Below are positions 8,557 through 16,273 of a stretch of 64,000 nucleotides of DNA, piece after piece. Origin of the DNA: JAFGBI01 sp964454025 (GTDB lineage Bacteria > Myxococcota_A > Polyangia > Polyangiales > Polyangiaceae). The stretch lies in the NCBI GenBank assembly GCA_964454025.1, contig CAYVRP010000007.1:1-64000 (forward strand), in the 5' to 3' direction. Position 1 is the first letter of the stretch. Each line of letters starts with the position of its first letter. Below the pieces are notes generated by a model that searched no databases, was not told where the DNA came from, and worked only from the letters and a program-made list of their open reading frames with translations. The translations under genes and the position numbers were made by a program.

Positions 8557-9561
8557 ATGTCCCCGGCCATCTCGGTGCTCATCCCCGCCTACGAGGCGGC
8601 CGGCGTGCTCGCGCGCGCGCTGCTCAGCGTGGCCAGGCAGACCGTCGTGGACTGGGAGTGCGTCGTGGTCGATGACGGATCCCGGGACGGGACCGGCGAC
8701 GTGGTGCGGGCCTTCGCGCGGCGCGATCCACGGTTCCGACTGGTGACCGGCCCGCACCGCGGGATCGTGGGCGCGCTCACCGCCGGCCTGGAGCGCTGCC
8801 GCGGCGAGGCGATCGCGCGCATGGACGCCGACGACCTCATGGCACCGGACCGGCTCGCGGCGCAGGCGGCCGCGCTGGCGGCCAGCCCGGCGCTCGCCGC
8901 GGTCGGCGCGCACGTCCGGCTGTTCCCGCGGGCGCACCTCAGGCCCGGGCGCCTCGCCTACGAGGCCTTCCTCGACTCGATGCGAACCGAGGCGGACGTG
9001 CGGGCGAACGCCTTTGTCGAGTGCCCCGTCGCCCACCCCTCGCTGTTCGTTCGCGCGGCGACGCTGCGCGCGTTCGGGTACCGCGACCGCGGTTGGCCCG
9101 AGGACTATGATTTGGTGCTGCGCATGCTGGCGGGAGGGGCACGGATCGGGGTGGTGCCGCGACCGCTGCTCCGCTGGCGCGACCGCCCGAGGCGACTGTC
9201 GCGCACCCACCCGGCCTATGCCTTGGGGCGCTTCTTGGAGTGCAAGGCGGAGTTCCTGGTGCAGGGGCCGCTCGCGGGGAGCGACCAGTACGCGCTCTGG
9301 GGATACGGCGACACGGGCAAGGCGCTGCGACGAGCGCTCGGTCGTCACGGAAAGACACCCGCGGTGATCGTGGAGCTTCACCCAGGCCGTATCGGACAGC
9401 GGATGGACGGCGTGGCCGTGGGGCCGCCCGCGAGCCTGCGCGACTGGCGCGGGGGGCCGCTGCGGGCGAGCGGGGCGGGCGCCGAGGCGCGGGGCCAGAT
9501 CCGGGCCGCGCTCGCCGCGATGGGGTGGGTCGAGGGGCGTGACTTCTGGTGCACCGCCTGA
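8557..9561 (+). CDS. family 2 glycosyltransferase
   Basis: Transfers a sugar from a nucleotide-sugar to an acceptor, probably for a surface polysaccharide or glycan. The GT-A core begins ISVLIPAYEAAGVLARALLS, with the donor-binding VVVDDGSRDGT and the metal-binding DADD segment (RMDADDLM). The acceptor-side residues WPEDYDLVLRM follow. After about residue 235 comes a Rossmann-like extension beginning LWGYGDTGKALRRALGRHG. It resembles nucleotide-binding tails seen on some myxobacterial transferases, and I do not know its job. The true start is ATG 8557, just after bcp; the longer open frame upstream overlaps bcp out of phase. Confidence 0.88.
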   Translation: MSPAISVLIPAYEAAGVLARALLSVARQTVVDWECVVVDDGSRDGTGDVVRAFARRDPRFRLVTGPHRGIVGALTAGLERCRGEAIARMDADDLMAPDRLAAQAAALAASPALAAVGAHVRLFPRAHLRPGRLAYEAFLDSMRTEADVRANAFVECPVAHPSLFVRAATLRAFGYRDRGWPEDYDLVLRMLAGGARIGVVPRPLLRWRDRPRRLSRTHPAYALGRFLECKAEFLVQGPLAGSDQYALWGYGDTGKALRRALGRHGKTPAVIVELHPGRIGQRMDGVAVGPPASLRDWRGGPLRASGAGAEARGQIRAALAAMGWVEGRDFWCTA

Positions 9562-9585
9562 CCGGCACGGCGCGGGGGGCGCGGA

Positions 9586-10440
9586 TCAGCCGGCGACCGC
9601 GCGGGGGCGCACGGTGACGCCGGTGTCGACGGGGGGCCAGGTCACGACGGGCATCGGGAAGCACGGCCGCGCGAAGAGATAGCCCTGCCCGAGGTGCGCG
9701 CCCGTGTCCAGGACGGCGAGGTACTCGTCGCGGGTTTCGATCCCCTCGGCGACGACCAGGGCGTCGAGGTCGATGCAGAGGCGGACGACGCTGCGCACGA
9801 GCTGCCGCTGCCGCGGCGAGCGATCCAGGCCGCAGATCAACCCGCGGTCGAGCTTGACCACGCGCGGCTCGAGATCGGCGATGGACTTGAGGTTCGAGTA
9901 GCCGGCGCCAAGATCGTCGATCACGAAGTGGACCCCCCCCCGGCTGCGGATCTCACGCAGCACGTTGAGGCAGAGGTCGAAATGGGTGAGGGGGACCGAC
10001 TCGGTGATCTCGAGGTAGACGTCGTCGTCGTGGAGGAAGATGGGATCGTCGGGGCGGATGAGCCAGCCCTCGTTCAGCTCCTGGGGGTGGACGTTCACGA
10101 AGACAGGTCGCCCCGCCGACAGCGGGATCGCGATCTCGCGGATCATGCGCCCGAGGCGGCCGACGCAGCCGCTCTCCATCGCGGTCGCGAGCAGCTCGGG
10201 GGGGCCCGCGAAGGCCGTCGACCGGCAGCGCACGAGGGCTTCGTAGGCGAAGACGCTGCCTGAATTGAGGTCTACGATCGGCTGGAAGACGACGCTCAGA
10301 TCCTCGGGCTCGACCATCCTCCGGAGGGCCAGGAGCGAGTCGCGCCGCTCCACGCTCTCGATCCCGGCGGACGCCGTGGGGGCGTCCGAGAGCCGGTTCG
10401 ACGGTGGCGCTGGGAGCGATGGCGGCTTGCTGGAAACCAA
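9586..10440 (-). CDS. stand-alone EAL-domain cyclic-di-GMP phosphodiesterase
   Basis: Predicted to hydrolyse cyclic di-GMP to pGpG. All key residues of an active EAL domain are visible: Glu67 in YEALVR, Asn116 in VNVHP, Glu144 in LEITES, Asp175/Asp176 in IDDLGAGYSN, Lys196 in VKLDRG, Glu232 in VAEGIET and Gln252 in GQGYLF. There is no GGDEF, PAS or receiver domain. The first 40 residues are a Pro/Ser-rich tail. The first codon is a TTG at 10440; an ATG at 10317 would remove the tail and still keep the domain. It could act on motility or matrix production, but no neighbour tells which. Confidence 0.9.
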   Translation of the reverse strand: MVSSKPPSLPAPPSNRLSDAPTASAGIESVERRDSLLALRRMVEPEDLSVVFQPIVDLNSGSVFAYEALVRCRSTAFAGPPELLATAMESGCVGRLGRMIREIAIPLSAGRPVFVNVHPQELNEGWLIRPDDPIFLHDDDVYLEITESVPLTHFDLCLNVLREIRSRGGVHFVIDDLGAGYSNLKSIADLEPRVVKLDRGLICGLDRSPRQRQLVRSVVRLCIDLDALVVAEGIETRDEYLAVLDTGAHLGQGYLFARPCFPMPVVTWPPVDTGVTVRPRAVAG

Positions 10441-10982
10441 TGCTGAACCTGACCCTTTTCCTGACTCGCCGACCTTTTCAATCTACCACGCCGGAATTCC
10501 AGAACCACTGGCGCTTTCCGCCAGGTGACGAGCTCCTCGGGGATGCCGCTCCTGCGACGTGAGAGGGCCGCCGTCGCTTGCGTCACCTCACGCCGGGGGC
10601 GCCGCGCATGGCTCGGAGGGAGCCTCACCCGACCTGAAGGTGCGAACGTCCCCGCCCCGTGCGAGCGCGGACGTTCGAAGAGGATGGCGAGGCGTCCCGG
10701 GGCGAGCGGGGCCGCCGCCAGCCGCGCCGGGGGGCGCTGCGGGTGTGCGAGGACGCCGGTTCCCGGCCTCGAAATCGTTGAGCTACTCGGCCCCGCGCGG
10801 GCTCCCGGGGGCGAGCGGCGGCGATGGAGCCCGGAACACCGCCCTCCAGGCAGGACGCAACAAAGTCGATGCTCCGGCGGAGGGGGCCGGATAGGCTCCC
10901 TCGGTGCCCGCGGTGAACGCGGGCGCCGTGACCCCGCGCGCGGCGCTGTCGCGGTCGGGTGGGGAGAGAGGACGTTCCATCC
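10441..10982. other. intergenic region with a 9-bp inverted repeat
   Basis: The open frames here are Arg/Pro-rich and I see no gene. A perfect inverted repeat, CGAACGTCC (10643-10651) and GGACGTTCG (10669-10677), is separated by 17 bases. A third GGACGTTC occurs at 10970-10977, just before the next gene's ATG. These may be regulator sites for the divergent genes, but no regulator can be named. Confidence 0.4.
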
Positions 10983-12167
10983 ATGCAGCAGATCTCGCTC
11001 GAGTCCGTCGCCATCAAGCTGGCCCGCGGCTGGGTCGCCTCGGCGGCCGTCGCTCTGGGGCTGTCGAGCGCGCTCTGCGCCGCCTGTGAAGACAAGGGGG
11101 AGGTCAGCGCCAAGGCCGCGACGGCGCACGTCGCCCTGCTGGTCGAGACGGCGTCCAGAGACGTCGAGGAAGTGCGCGCGGGGTTGCCGCAGGGCGCCAA
11201 GTACCTGGCGTCGCTGTGGGTTTCCGCCCCGGCTCCGGTCGCGTCCGCCGTCCCGGAGGTGGCGGCCGGGACGCCCCCGTCCCCGGGTTCCGCCGCTCCG
11301 GCCGGCTCCGGGACGGCGCCCACCGCGGCAACCAGCGTCCCCGCGGTCACGTCACCCTCGGCCGCCGCGGCGCCTCCGGAGCCGGCCTTCTCGGCGTCGC
11401 CCGCGGTGGCGGCGTCGGCGGCGCTGGCCGCGGTCCCCGCACCCGGATCGCCGAGCGGCGCCGCGAGCGTCGCCGCTGCGGGCAGCGCGGCCCCTCCGGT
11501 CATGCCAGCTCCTGCCAGCGCGGCCTCCTCCGCCCCGGATCCGGGAGCCGTTCGCGCGGCGCTCCACCAGGCTCGCAACAAGGTTCAGGACCTGCGCATA
11601 GCCAAGAGCACCTTCTTCGCGCTCGCGGATGCGCAAGGGATCGTGCTCCGCAACGATCAGGAGCAGGATCGGATGGTCGGCAAGGGCCTGTTCCCCGCCT
11701 TTCCGGCGCTCCGCCAAGCGCTGGCCGGGACCTACGTCGAAACCACGGGGTCCATGCCGGAGGCCGCCGGGATCGGGAGCCGGAGCGACGGCCAGTGGGT
11801 GGCTGCCGCCCCGGTCAAGCTGTCCGGTCAGGTCAAGGGACTGTACGTCACGGGCTGGTCCTGGTCCGCCTACGCGAAGCGCCTCGAGCACGCGCTCCGC
11901 GGGGACGTGCTCGCGCAGCTCAAGCCCGGGCAGAACGAGCCGCTGGTGTACGTCTTGATCCTGGCCGACAAGCAGGTGTTCGGTTGGGAGGCCCCCGACG
12001 TGAACCTCAAGGCGGTGGCCGCCCTCGATCTCGGCGCCAAGCTCGTGGGCGAGGCTCCTCGATCCGAGATCCTGAGTCTGGATGGCAATCGCTGGGGCGT
12101 CGCTGCCAAGCTCGCGCCGGTGCTCGGCAAGGGGATCGCGATCGCTGTCCTACGCATGGAAACCTGA
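10983..12167 (+). CDS. exported or membrane-anchored protein with putative single-Cache-like domain
   Basis: About 394 aa. An N-terminal hydrophobic segment (WVASAAVALGLSSALCAAC) looks like a signal anchor or lipoprotein signal. A long Ala/Pro/Ser linker follows (about residues 75-200), then a C-terminal globular domain. That domain begins KSTFFALADAQGIVLRND and continues with segments such as VAAAPVKLSGQVKGLYVTGWSW. The pattern of 'is there something, true or false', ligand pocket and strand resembles extracellular sensor (Cache-type) domains, but the call is weak. There is no kinase, methyl-accepting or cyclase output domain, so any signalling partner is separate. Start at ATG 10983. Confidence 0.65.
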   Translation: MQQISLESVAIKLARGWVASAAVALGLSSALCAACEDKGEVSAKAATAHVALLVETASRDVEEVRAGLPQGAKYLASLWVSAPAPVASAVPEVAAGTPPSPGSAAPAGSGTAPTAATSVPAVTSPSAAAAPPEPAFSASPAVAASAALAAVPAPGSPSGAASVAAAGSAAPPVMPAPASAASSAPDPGAVRAALHQARNKVQDLRIAKSTFFALADAQGIVLRNDQEQDRMVGKGLFPAFPALRQALAGTYVETTGSMPEAAGIGSRSDGQWVAAAPVKLSGQVKGLYVTGWSWSAYAKRLEHALRGDVLAQLKPGQNEPLVYVLILADKQVFGWEAPDVNLKAVAALDLGAKLVGEAPRSEILSLDGNRWGVAAKLAPVLGKGIAIAVLRMET

Positions 12168-12203
12168 CGCCCGCGCGCGTCCGGCTCCCCGGGGCGTGCC
12201 TGG

Positions 12204-12569
12204 TCACGAGGTCGTTCGGCGCCGGCGCCGGGCGCTCCGGCGTTCGGGGCCCGAACGTCCGAAGGCGTGCACGGCGTAGATCAGCGCGATCAGCGCGCCG
12301 ACCGTCAGCGGACCGGCGATCTCGGGTAGGCCGAGCACCCCTAGCGCGATGCCGGCGGCCACCCCCGACCCGGCCAGCACGAGGAGCGGCCGGGGCTGCG
12401 GCCCACGGCGCGTGGGCTCCGAGGGCACGGCACCCCCGGGCGTGCTACGGCTGCGCCAGGTCGTCCCGAGGGCCAAGGCCGCCCGTCGGTCACGGGGCGC
12501 GCCGACGGTGCCCCGGGGCCAGCCAAGCACTCGGAATTCGGGGCGCCCACGGTGGTCCACAGTAGCCAA
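12204..12569 (-). CDS. small hypothetical membrane protein
   Basis: A 121-aa product with a charged, Pro-rich N-terminal half and two adjacent hydrophobic helices (LLVLAGSGVAAGIALGVLGL and LTVGALIALIYAVHAFG). A short Arg-rich tail follows and should stay in the cytoplasm. The first codon is TTG; a GTG nine bases later is possible. The gene is convergent with the sensor-like gene and divergent from the lipoprotein gene at 12600, which it nearly abuts. I do not recognise the family. The helical hairpin is the main sign that it is real. Confidence 0.5.
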   Translation of the reverse strand: MATVDHRGRPEFRVLGWPRGTVGAPRDRRAALALGTTWRSRSTPGGAVPSEPTRRGPQPRPLLVLAGSGVAAGIALGVLGLPEIAGPLTVGALIALIYAVHAFGRSGPERRSARRRRRTTS

Positions 12570-12599
12570 CCGCCGCGGCTTTCGCTAGGCCAGCAAGAC

Positions 12600-13262
12600 A
12601 TGCGACCCAGCGACGGGACGATCGCGCCGCGCCGGGGCGCTCCCGTGCGCGCCGCCTGGTTCGCGATGGTCGCGGGGTCGTTCCTCGGCTGTGCGTCCGC
12701 CCGTCCGCCTCCGCCGGAGGTGGCCGCCCGCGAGTTCGCCGAGGCGGCGCAGCGGGGCGACGCCGACGCGATCTACCAGCTCATGAGCAGGGAGGCCCAG
12801 CGCGAGTTCGGCTTGGAGGGGACCCGGCGCCGGGTGGAGGAGTCGCGGAGCGAGCTGGCCGAGGTGGGGGCCGCGCTCACCCGAGGGGCGTTGACGGTGG
12901 AGACGCGGGCGGTGGTGCGCTTCGCCGACGGGGAACGGGCGGAGCTCGTCGTCGAGGACGGCGAGTACCACATCGAGCTCGCGGACGCCCTGCCGACCCG
13001 CGCGAGCACGCCCGAGGCGGCGCTGGCGGCGTTACGCGCCGCCCTCGCGCGTCGGAGCTACCCGGCGGTATTCCGCCTCCTCTCCGAAGAAACCCGGGCG
13101 GCCATCGAGCGTGATCTGGACGCGCTGGTGGAGGGGCTCGCGGACCCCGAGACGCTCGAGGTCGAGGTGGACGGGGACCGTGCGACCGTGACGCTGCCGG
13201 GCGGATTCCGGGTCGGCCTCCGGCGCGAGGACGGCGTGTGGCGCGTGGAGGCTCTCGACTGA
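12600..13262 (+). CDS. lipoprotein of unknown function, first gene of a four-gene cluster
   Basis: About 220 aa with a signal peptide ending in a lipobox (AGSFLGC). The mature part has two related halves, each beginning with a helix pair. The first reads VAAREFAEAAQRGDADAIYQL and the second resembles ALAALRAALARRSYPAVFRL. This is the pattern of NTF2/lumazine-binding-like domains (as in DUF4878), which is an inference from sequence rhythm. The stop overlaps the next ATG (TGATG), so it is coupled to the DUF4159 gene. The products of this cluster all appear to sit in the envelope. Confidence 0.75.
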   Translation: MRPSDGTIAPRRGAPVRAAWFAMVAGSFLGCASARPPPPEVAAREFAEAAQRGDADAIYQLMSREAQREFGLEGTRRRVEESRSELAEVGAALTRGALTVETRAVVRFADGERAELVVEDGEYHIELADALPTRASTPEAALAALRAALARRSYPAVFRLLSEETRAAIERDLDALVEGLADPETLEVEVDGDRATVTLPGGFRVGLRREDGVWRVEALD

Positions 13263-14029
13263 TGGTCGCGGCGCGGACCGGTCGCCGTGCCGCCCTCCTC
13301 GGAATCGCAGGGCTCCTGGCCAGCGGCCCGCTCGGAGCCTTCGGGGACGCGGGCGCCTTCCATCCGCGGCTGCTGTCGGCGGGCGGGGTGCGGCTCACCG
13401 GGCCGCGCGCTACCGCCCCGGCGCGCTGGGCGTTCGAGCTCGTGCGTCGCACCAACGCTTCCGGCAACCCGTCGTCACCCGCCGTGCGCGCCGACGAAGC
13501 GGCCCTGCTGGAGGAGCCCTTCGTGCTCTGGGCGGGCTCCGCCGAATTCCCGTCGCTGTCCCCGTCCGAGGTGCGGGGGCTTCGGGCGTTTCTTACCCTC
13601 GGGGGGATGATCGTCGCTGATGACCTCGAGCCCGAGCGTGGTGGCTTCATCGCCTCGGTCCGGCGTGAGCTGGCGCGCATCCTCCCCGAGCACCCCGCGG
13701 TCGAGCTCGAGCCCGGGCACGTCCTCTTCCAGAGCTACTACCTCGTCGATCGCCCCGTGGGGCGGGTGCTCGGCCCCGGCCGGGTCGAGGCCGTCAGCCG
13801 CGGTAAGGCTGCCCAGGTGCTGCTGCTGCGGCACGACCTGCTCGGCGCCCTGGCGCGCAGCCAGGCCGACGACTGGGCGCTCGAGGTGGTCCCCGGGGGT
13901 CCCCGGCAGCGCGAGCACGCCGTGCGGTTCGCCGTGAACATCGCGATGTATCTGCTCTGCTCCGACTACAAGGACGACCAGGTCCACGCCTCCTCGTTGA
14001 TGCGGCGCCGCGCGCGGTTCCGACCATGA
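13262..14029 (+). CDS. DUF4159 domain-containing exported protein
   Basis: About 255 aa. An N-terminal signal peptide (RRAALLGIAGLLASGPLGAFG) is followed by a DUF4159-type domain. Its hallmarks are WAFELVRRTN, the strand with the acidic pair GGMIVADD, and RRELARILPEHP followed by the HVLFQSYY segment. DUF4159 proteins are commonly encoded beside MoxR-type, vWA-domain and large membrane proteins; their function is unknown. The ATG overlaps the lipoprotein stop and its own stop overlaps the next ATG (ATGA). Three genes are therefore translationally linked. Confidence 0.85.
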   Translation: MVAARTGRRAALLGIAGLLASGPLGAFGDAGAFHPRLLSAGGVRLTGPRATAPARWAFELVRRTNASGNPSSPAVRADEAALLEEPFVLWAGSAEFPSLSPSEVRGLRAFLTLGGMIVADDLEPERGGFIASVRRELARILPEHPAVELEPGHVLFQSYYLVDRPVGRVLGPGRVEAVSRGKAAQVLLLRHDLLGALARSQADDWALEVVPGGPRQREHAVRFAVNIAMYLLCSDYKDDQVHASSLMRRRARFRP

Positions 14030-16236
14030 GCGCGCAGAGCTGGGCGCTCTCCGGGGATCTCGGTCCGGGGTGGGTGGCGACGGTCCTCATCGTCGGACTG
14101 CTCGCGTCGAGCCTGCTGGCCTGGGAGCTCGCCCGTCGCGAACGGGGATCCTGGCTCGTGCTCGGGAGCGGCCTCCTCGCGACGGCCGCGGTCATCGCCG
14201 CGGTGCTAAGACCGGTGACGATCCAGACCCGGGGATCGGTCATGGGCGCACGCGTCGTCGTGCTGGTGGACGGGTCGCGGCGGCTGCTGCTCCCCACGGC
14301 CGACGGCGAGACGCGGCGCGCGGCGGCGGGGCGGGCGGTCGCCGCGCTGCGGACCCACCTGGCCGCGGCACGGCTGTCCGTGTTCGAATTCGGGGACGAT
14401 GTCCTGGTGCCCTTCGCTGACGACGCCGCCGCGTTCGGCGCGAGCTCGACTCGGCTGCTCGACAGCGATCTTTTCGCCGCGCTGCGCCGCCTCGTCGAGA
14501 CGAGCGCCGAGCGTCCGCGGGCGATCGTGTTGGTTTCGGACGGACGCCTGTCTCACCCCGCGGGCGCCCTGGACGGAGAGCCGCTGCGCCAGGCCCTGCC
14601 CAGCGGGGATGTCCCCATCCACACGGTTGCGGTGACCGAGCAGGCGCCGGCGGACGCCAGCGTGCTGCGGGTGGACGCCGCGGGGACCGCGGTCGCGCAT
14701 CAGCCCTTCGAGCTGCGCGTCCAGGTCGCCTGCGTGGGCGGTCTCCGGTGCGGCTCGGTCCCGGTGCGGGTGCGAGAGCTGCGCCTCGGCGCGGATCCGG
14801 TGGAGCTCGCCGCCGGCCGCGCCGAACTCGCCGGCGAGACTGCCGAGCTCGCGCTGACCGTGGTCCTCGAGCGGGCGGGACCGCGCGTGCTGGAGATCTC
14901 GATCGACGCCCCGCCCGGCGACACCATCGCCGACAACGATCGCCGGTTGGTCGCCTTCGACGTGGCGCGAGATCGGATCCGGATCCTGCACGTCGCCGGA
15001 CGCCCGGGTTACGACGCGCGTGCGCTGCGGGTCTGGCTCAAGAGCGACGAGTCGGTCGATCTAGTGGCGTTCTTCATCCTGCGGACCGAATTCGACGACG
15101 TGCAGGCATCGGACTCCGAGCTGGCGCTGATCGAGTTCCCGGTCGACGAGCTGTTCACCCAGCATCTCCCGAGCTTCGACGCGGTCATCTTGCAGGACAT
15201 CGACGCGGTCACGAACAAGCTCGCGCGCCACCTGCCCGCGTTGGCCCGGTACGTCGAGGCCGGGGGGGGCCTCATCATGGTGGGCGGGGTTTCGGGGTTC
15301 TCGGGCGGACAGTACGCGGGCACCGAGCTCGAGCGGGTCCTGCCGGTGACCCTCCCGGAGGGGCGCCGCTACTTCGACGCGACGGACTTCGTCCCCGCCT
15401 ACACCCCCGCGGGGCGAGCGGCGCCGATCCTGGGGGCGCTGCGGGAGCTCCTGGGCGACGAGCTGCCGGCCTTGCCCGGCGCCAACCTGGTCGGTCCCGC
15501 GCGGCCCGGGGCCATCGTGCTCTGGGAGCACCCGGTGCTCCGCGCCGGCGAGGCGCCGATGCCCGTGCTGGCCATCGGGGAGGTGGGGGAGGGACGTACC
15601 GTCGCGCTCGGGGTCGACGGGACCCACCGCCTGGCCTTCGGGCAGGTGGCGGCCGAGGTCGGCGGGCGCAGCTACGGCGCGGCCTGGGAGGGGCTGCTCG
15701 GGTGGCTGATGCGTGATCCGCGCTACGAACCGGCGCGGATCCGCCTCGACGGCCCGTGCCTCTCGGGCGAGGCGGTTTCCCTCGAGGTCGTGCCCGCGCC
15801 GGGGGCGCGCGGCGATCTGGAGGTGACCGTGGAGGGGCTCGGCGCCGCGCCGGGCGAGCCCCGGACCTCGCGGGTGCCGGCGCCCCCGAGCGGGAGCGCC
15901 ATCGTCCGCCTGCCGCCGCTACCGCCCGGGGGCTACGTCGCGCGGGCGCGCGTCGGCGACGCGCCCCCCCTGCGCTTCGACTTCGTGTGCGAACGAGGGG
16001 GCGAGGCATGGGCCGACGTGCGCCCCGACCCTGACCGGCTGCAACGGATCGCGAGGGTCACGGGCGGAAAGGCCGTGACCGGGGACCGGATCGGGAAGCT
16101 CCCCGCGGTGCCGAGCGTGCGCGTGGCCGCCGAGCGCCACGTCGTGCCCTGGCTGCCCGCCTGGTGCTACACCCTCGGGGCCGCGCTCCTGCTGGCGGTG
16201 CACTGGCTGCTGCGCCGGCGCGGCGGGCTGCCGTGA
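14026..16236 (+). CDS. large membrane protein with vWA-like and glutamine-amidotransferase-like regions
   Basis: A 736-aa protein with two N-terminal membrane helices (about 18-35 and 44-62) and one near the C-terminus (about 708-727). Between them lie a vWA-like region (VVVLVDGSRRLLLP, with AIVLVSDGRLSHP), a beta-sandwich region, and a class I glutamine-amidotransferase-like fold (FDAVILQDIDAV, GGGLIMVGGVSGFSGG). The vWA metal site is not the canonical DxSxS, since it reads DGSRR. The protein belongs to the membrane proteins that accompany DUF4159 and vWA genes in many bacteria; its activity is unknown. It probably forms an envelope complex with its neighbours. Confidence 0.8.
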   Translation: MSAQSWALSGDLGPGWVATVLIVGLLASSLLAWELARRERGSWLVLGSGLLATAAVIAAVLRPVTIQTRGSVMGARVVVLVDGSRRLLLPTADGETRRAAAGRAVAALRTHLAAARLSVFEFGDDVLVPFADDAAAFGASSTRLLDSDLFAALRRLVETSAERPRAIVLVSDGRLSHPAGALDGEPLRQALPSGDVPIHTVAVTEQAPADASVLRVDAAGTAVAHQPFELRVQVACVGGLRCGSVPVRVRELRLGADPVELAAGRAELAGETAELALTVVLERAGPRVLEISIDAPPGDTIADNDRRLVAFDVARDRIRILHVAGRPGYDARALRVWLKSDESVDLVAFFILRTEFDDVQASDSELALIEFPVDELFTQHLPSFDAVILQDIDAVTNKLARHLPALARYVEAGGGLIMVGGVSGFSGGQYAGTELERVLPVTLPEGRRYFDATDFVPAYTPAGRAAPILGALRELLGDELPALPGANLVGPARPGAIVLWEHPVLRAGEAPMPVLAIGEVGEGRTVALGVDGTHRLAFGQVAAEVGGRSYGAAWEGLLGWLMRDPRYEPARIRLDGPCLSGEAVSLEVVPAPGARGDLEVTVEGLGAAPGEPRTSRVPAPPSGSAIVRLPPLPPGGYVARARVGDAPPLRFDFVCERGGEAWADVRPDPDRLQRIARVTGGKAVTGDRIGKLPAVPSVRVAAERHVVPWLPAWCYTLGAALLLAVHWLLRRRGGLP

Positions 16237-16260
16237 GCTTCCCTCCGCGCAGCCGCCTGC

Positions 16261-16266
16261 TAGGTT
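16261..16266 (+). promoter_or_regulatory. -10 box (TAGGTT, extended TGC) before the HEAT-repeat gene
   Basis: TGC-TAGGTT ends seven bases before the GTG start of the HEAT-repeat gene. There is no ribosome binding site in the seven bases. The gene may have its own leaderless transcript, even though it lies close to the upstream operon. Confidence 0.5.
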
Positions 16267-16273
16267 CTGGCCC

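Noticed and set aside
10525..11601. 358-codon plus-strand frame before and over the sensor-like gene
   Set aside because: Arg/Pro/Ser-rich and overlapping the gene at 10983 out of phase; no start signal or motif.
12241..12257. CGTTCGG-GGC-CCGAACG hairpin as a terminator
   Set aside because: It lies inside the end of the small membrane-protein gene, has no T run and a three-base loop; it may be chance.
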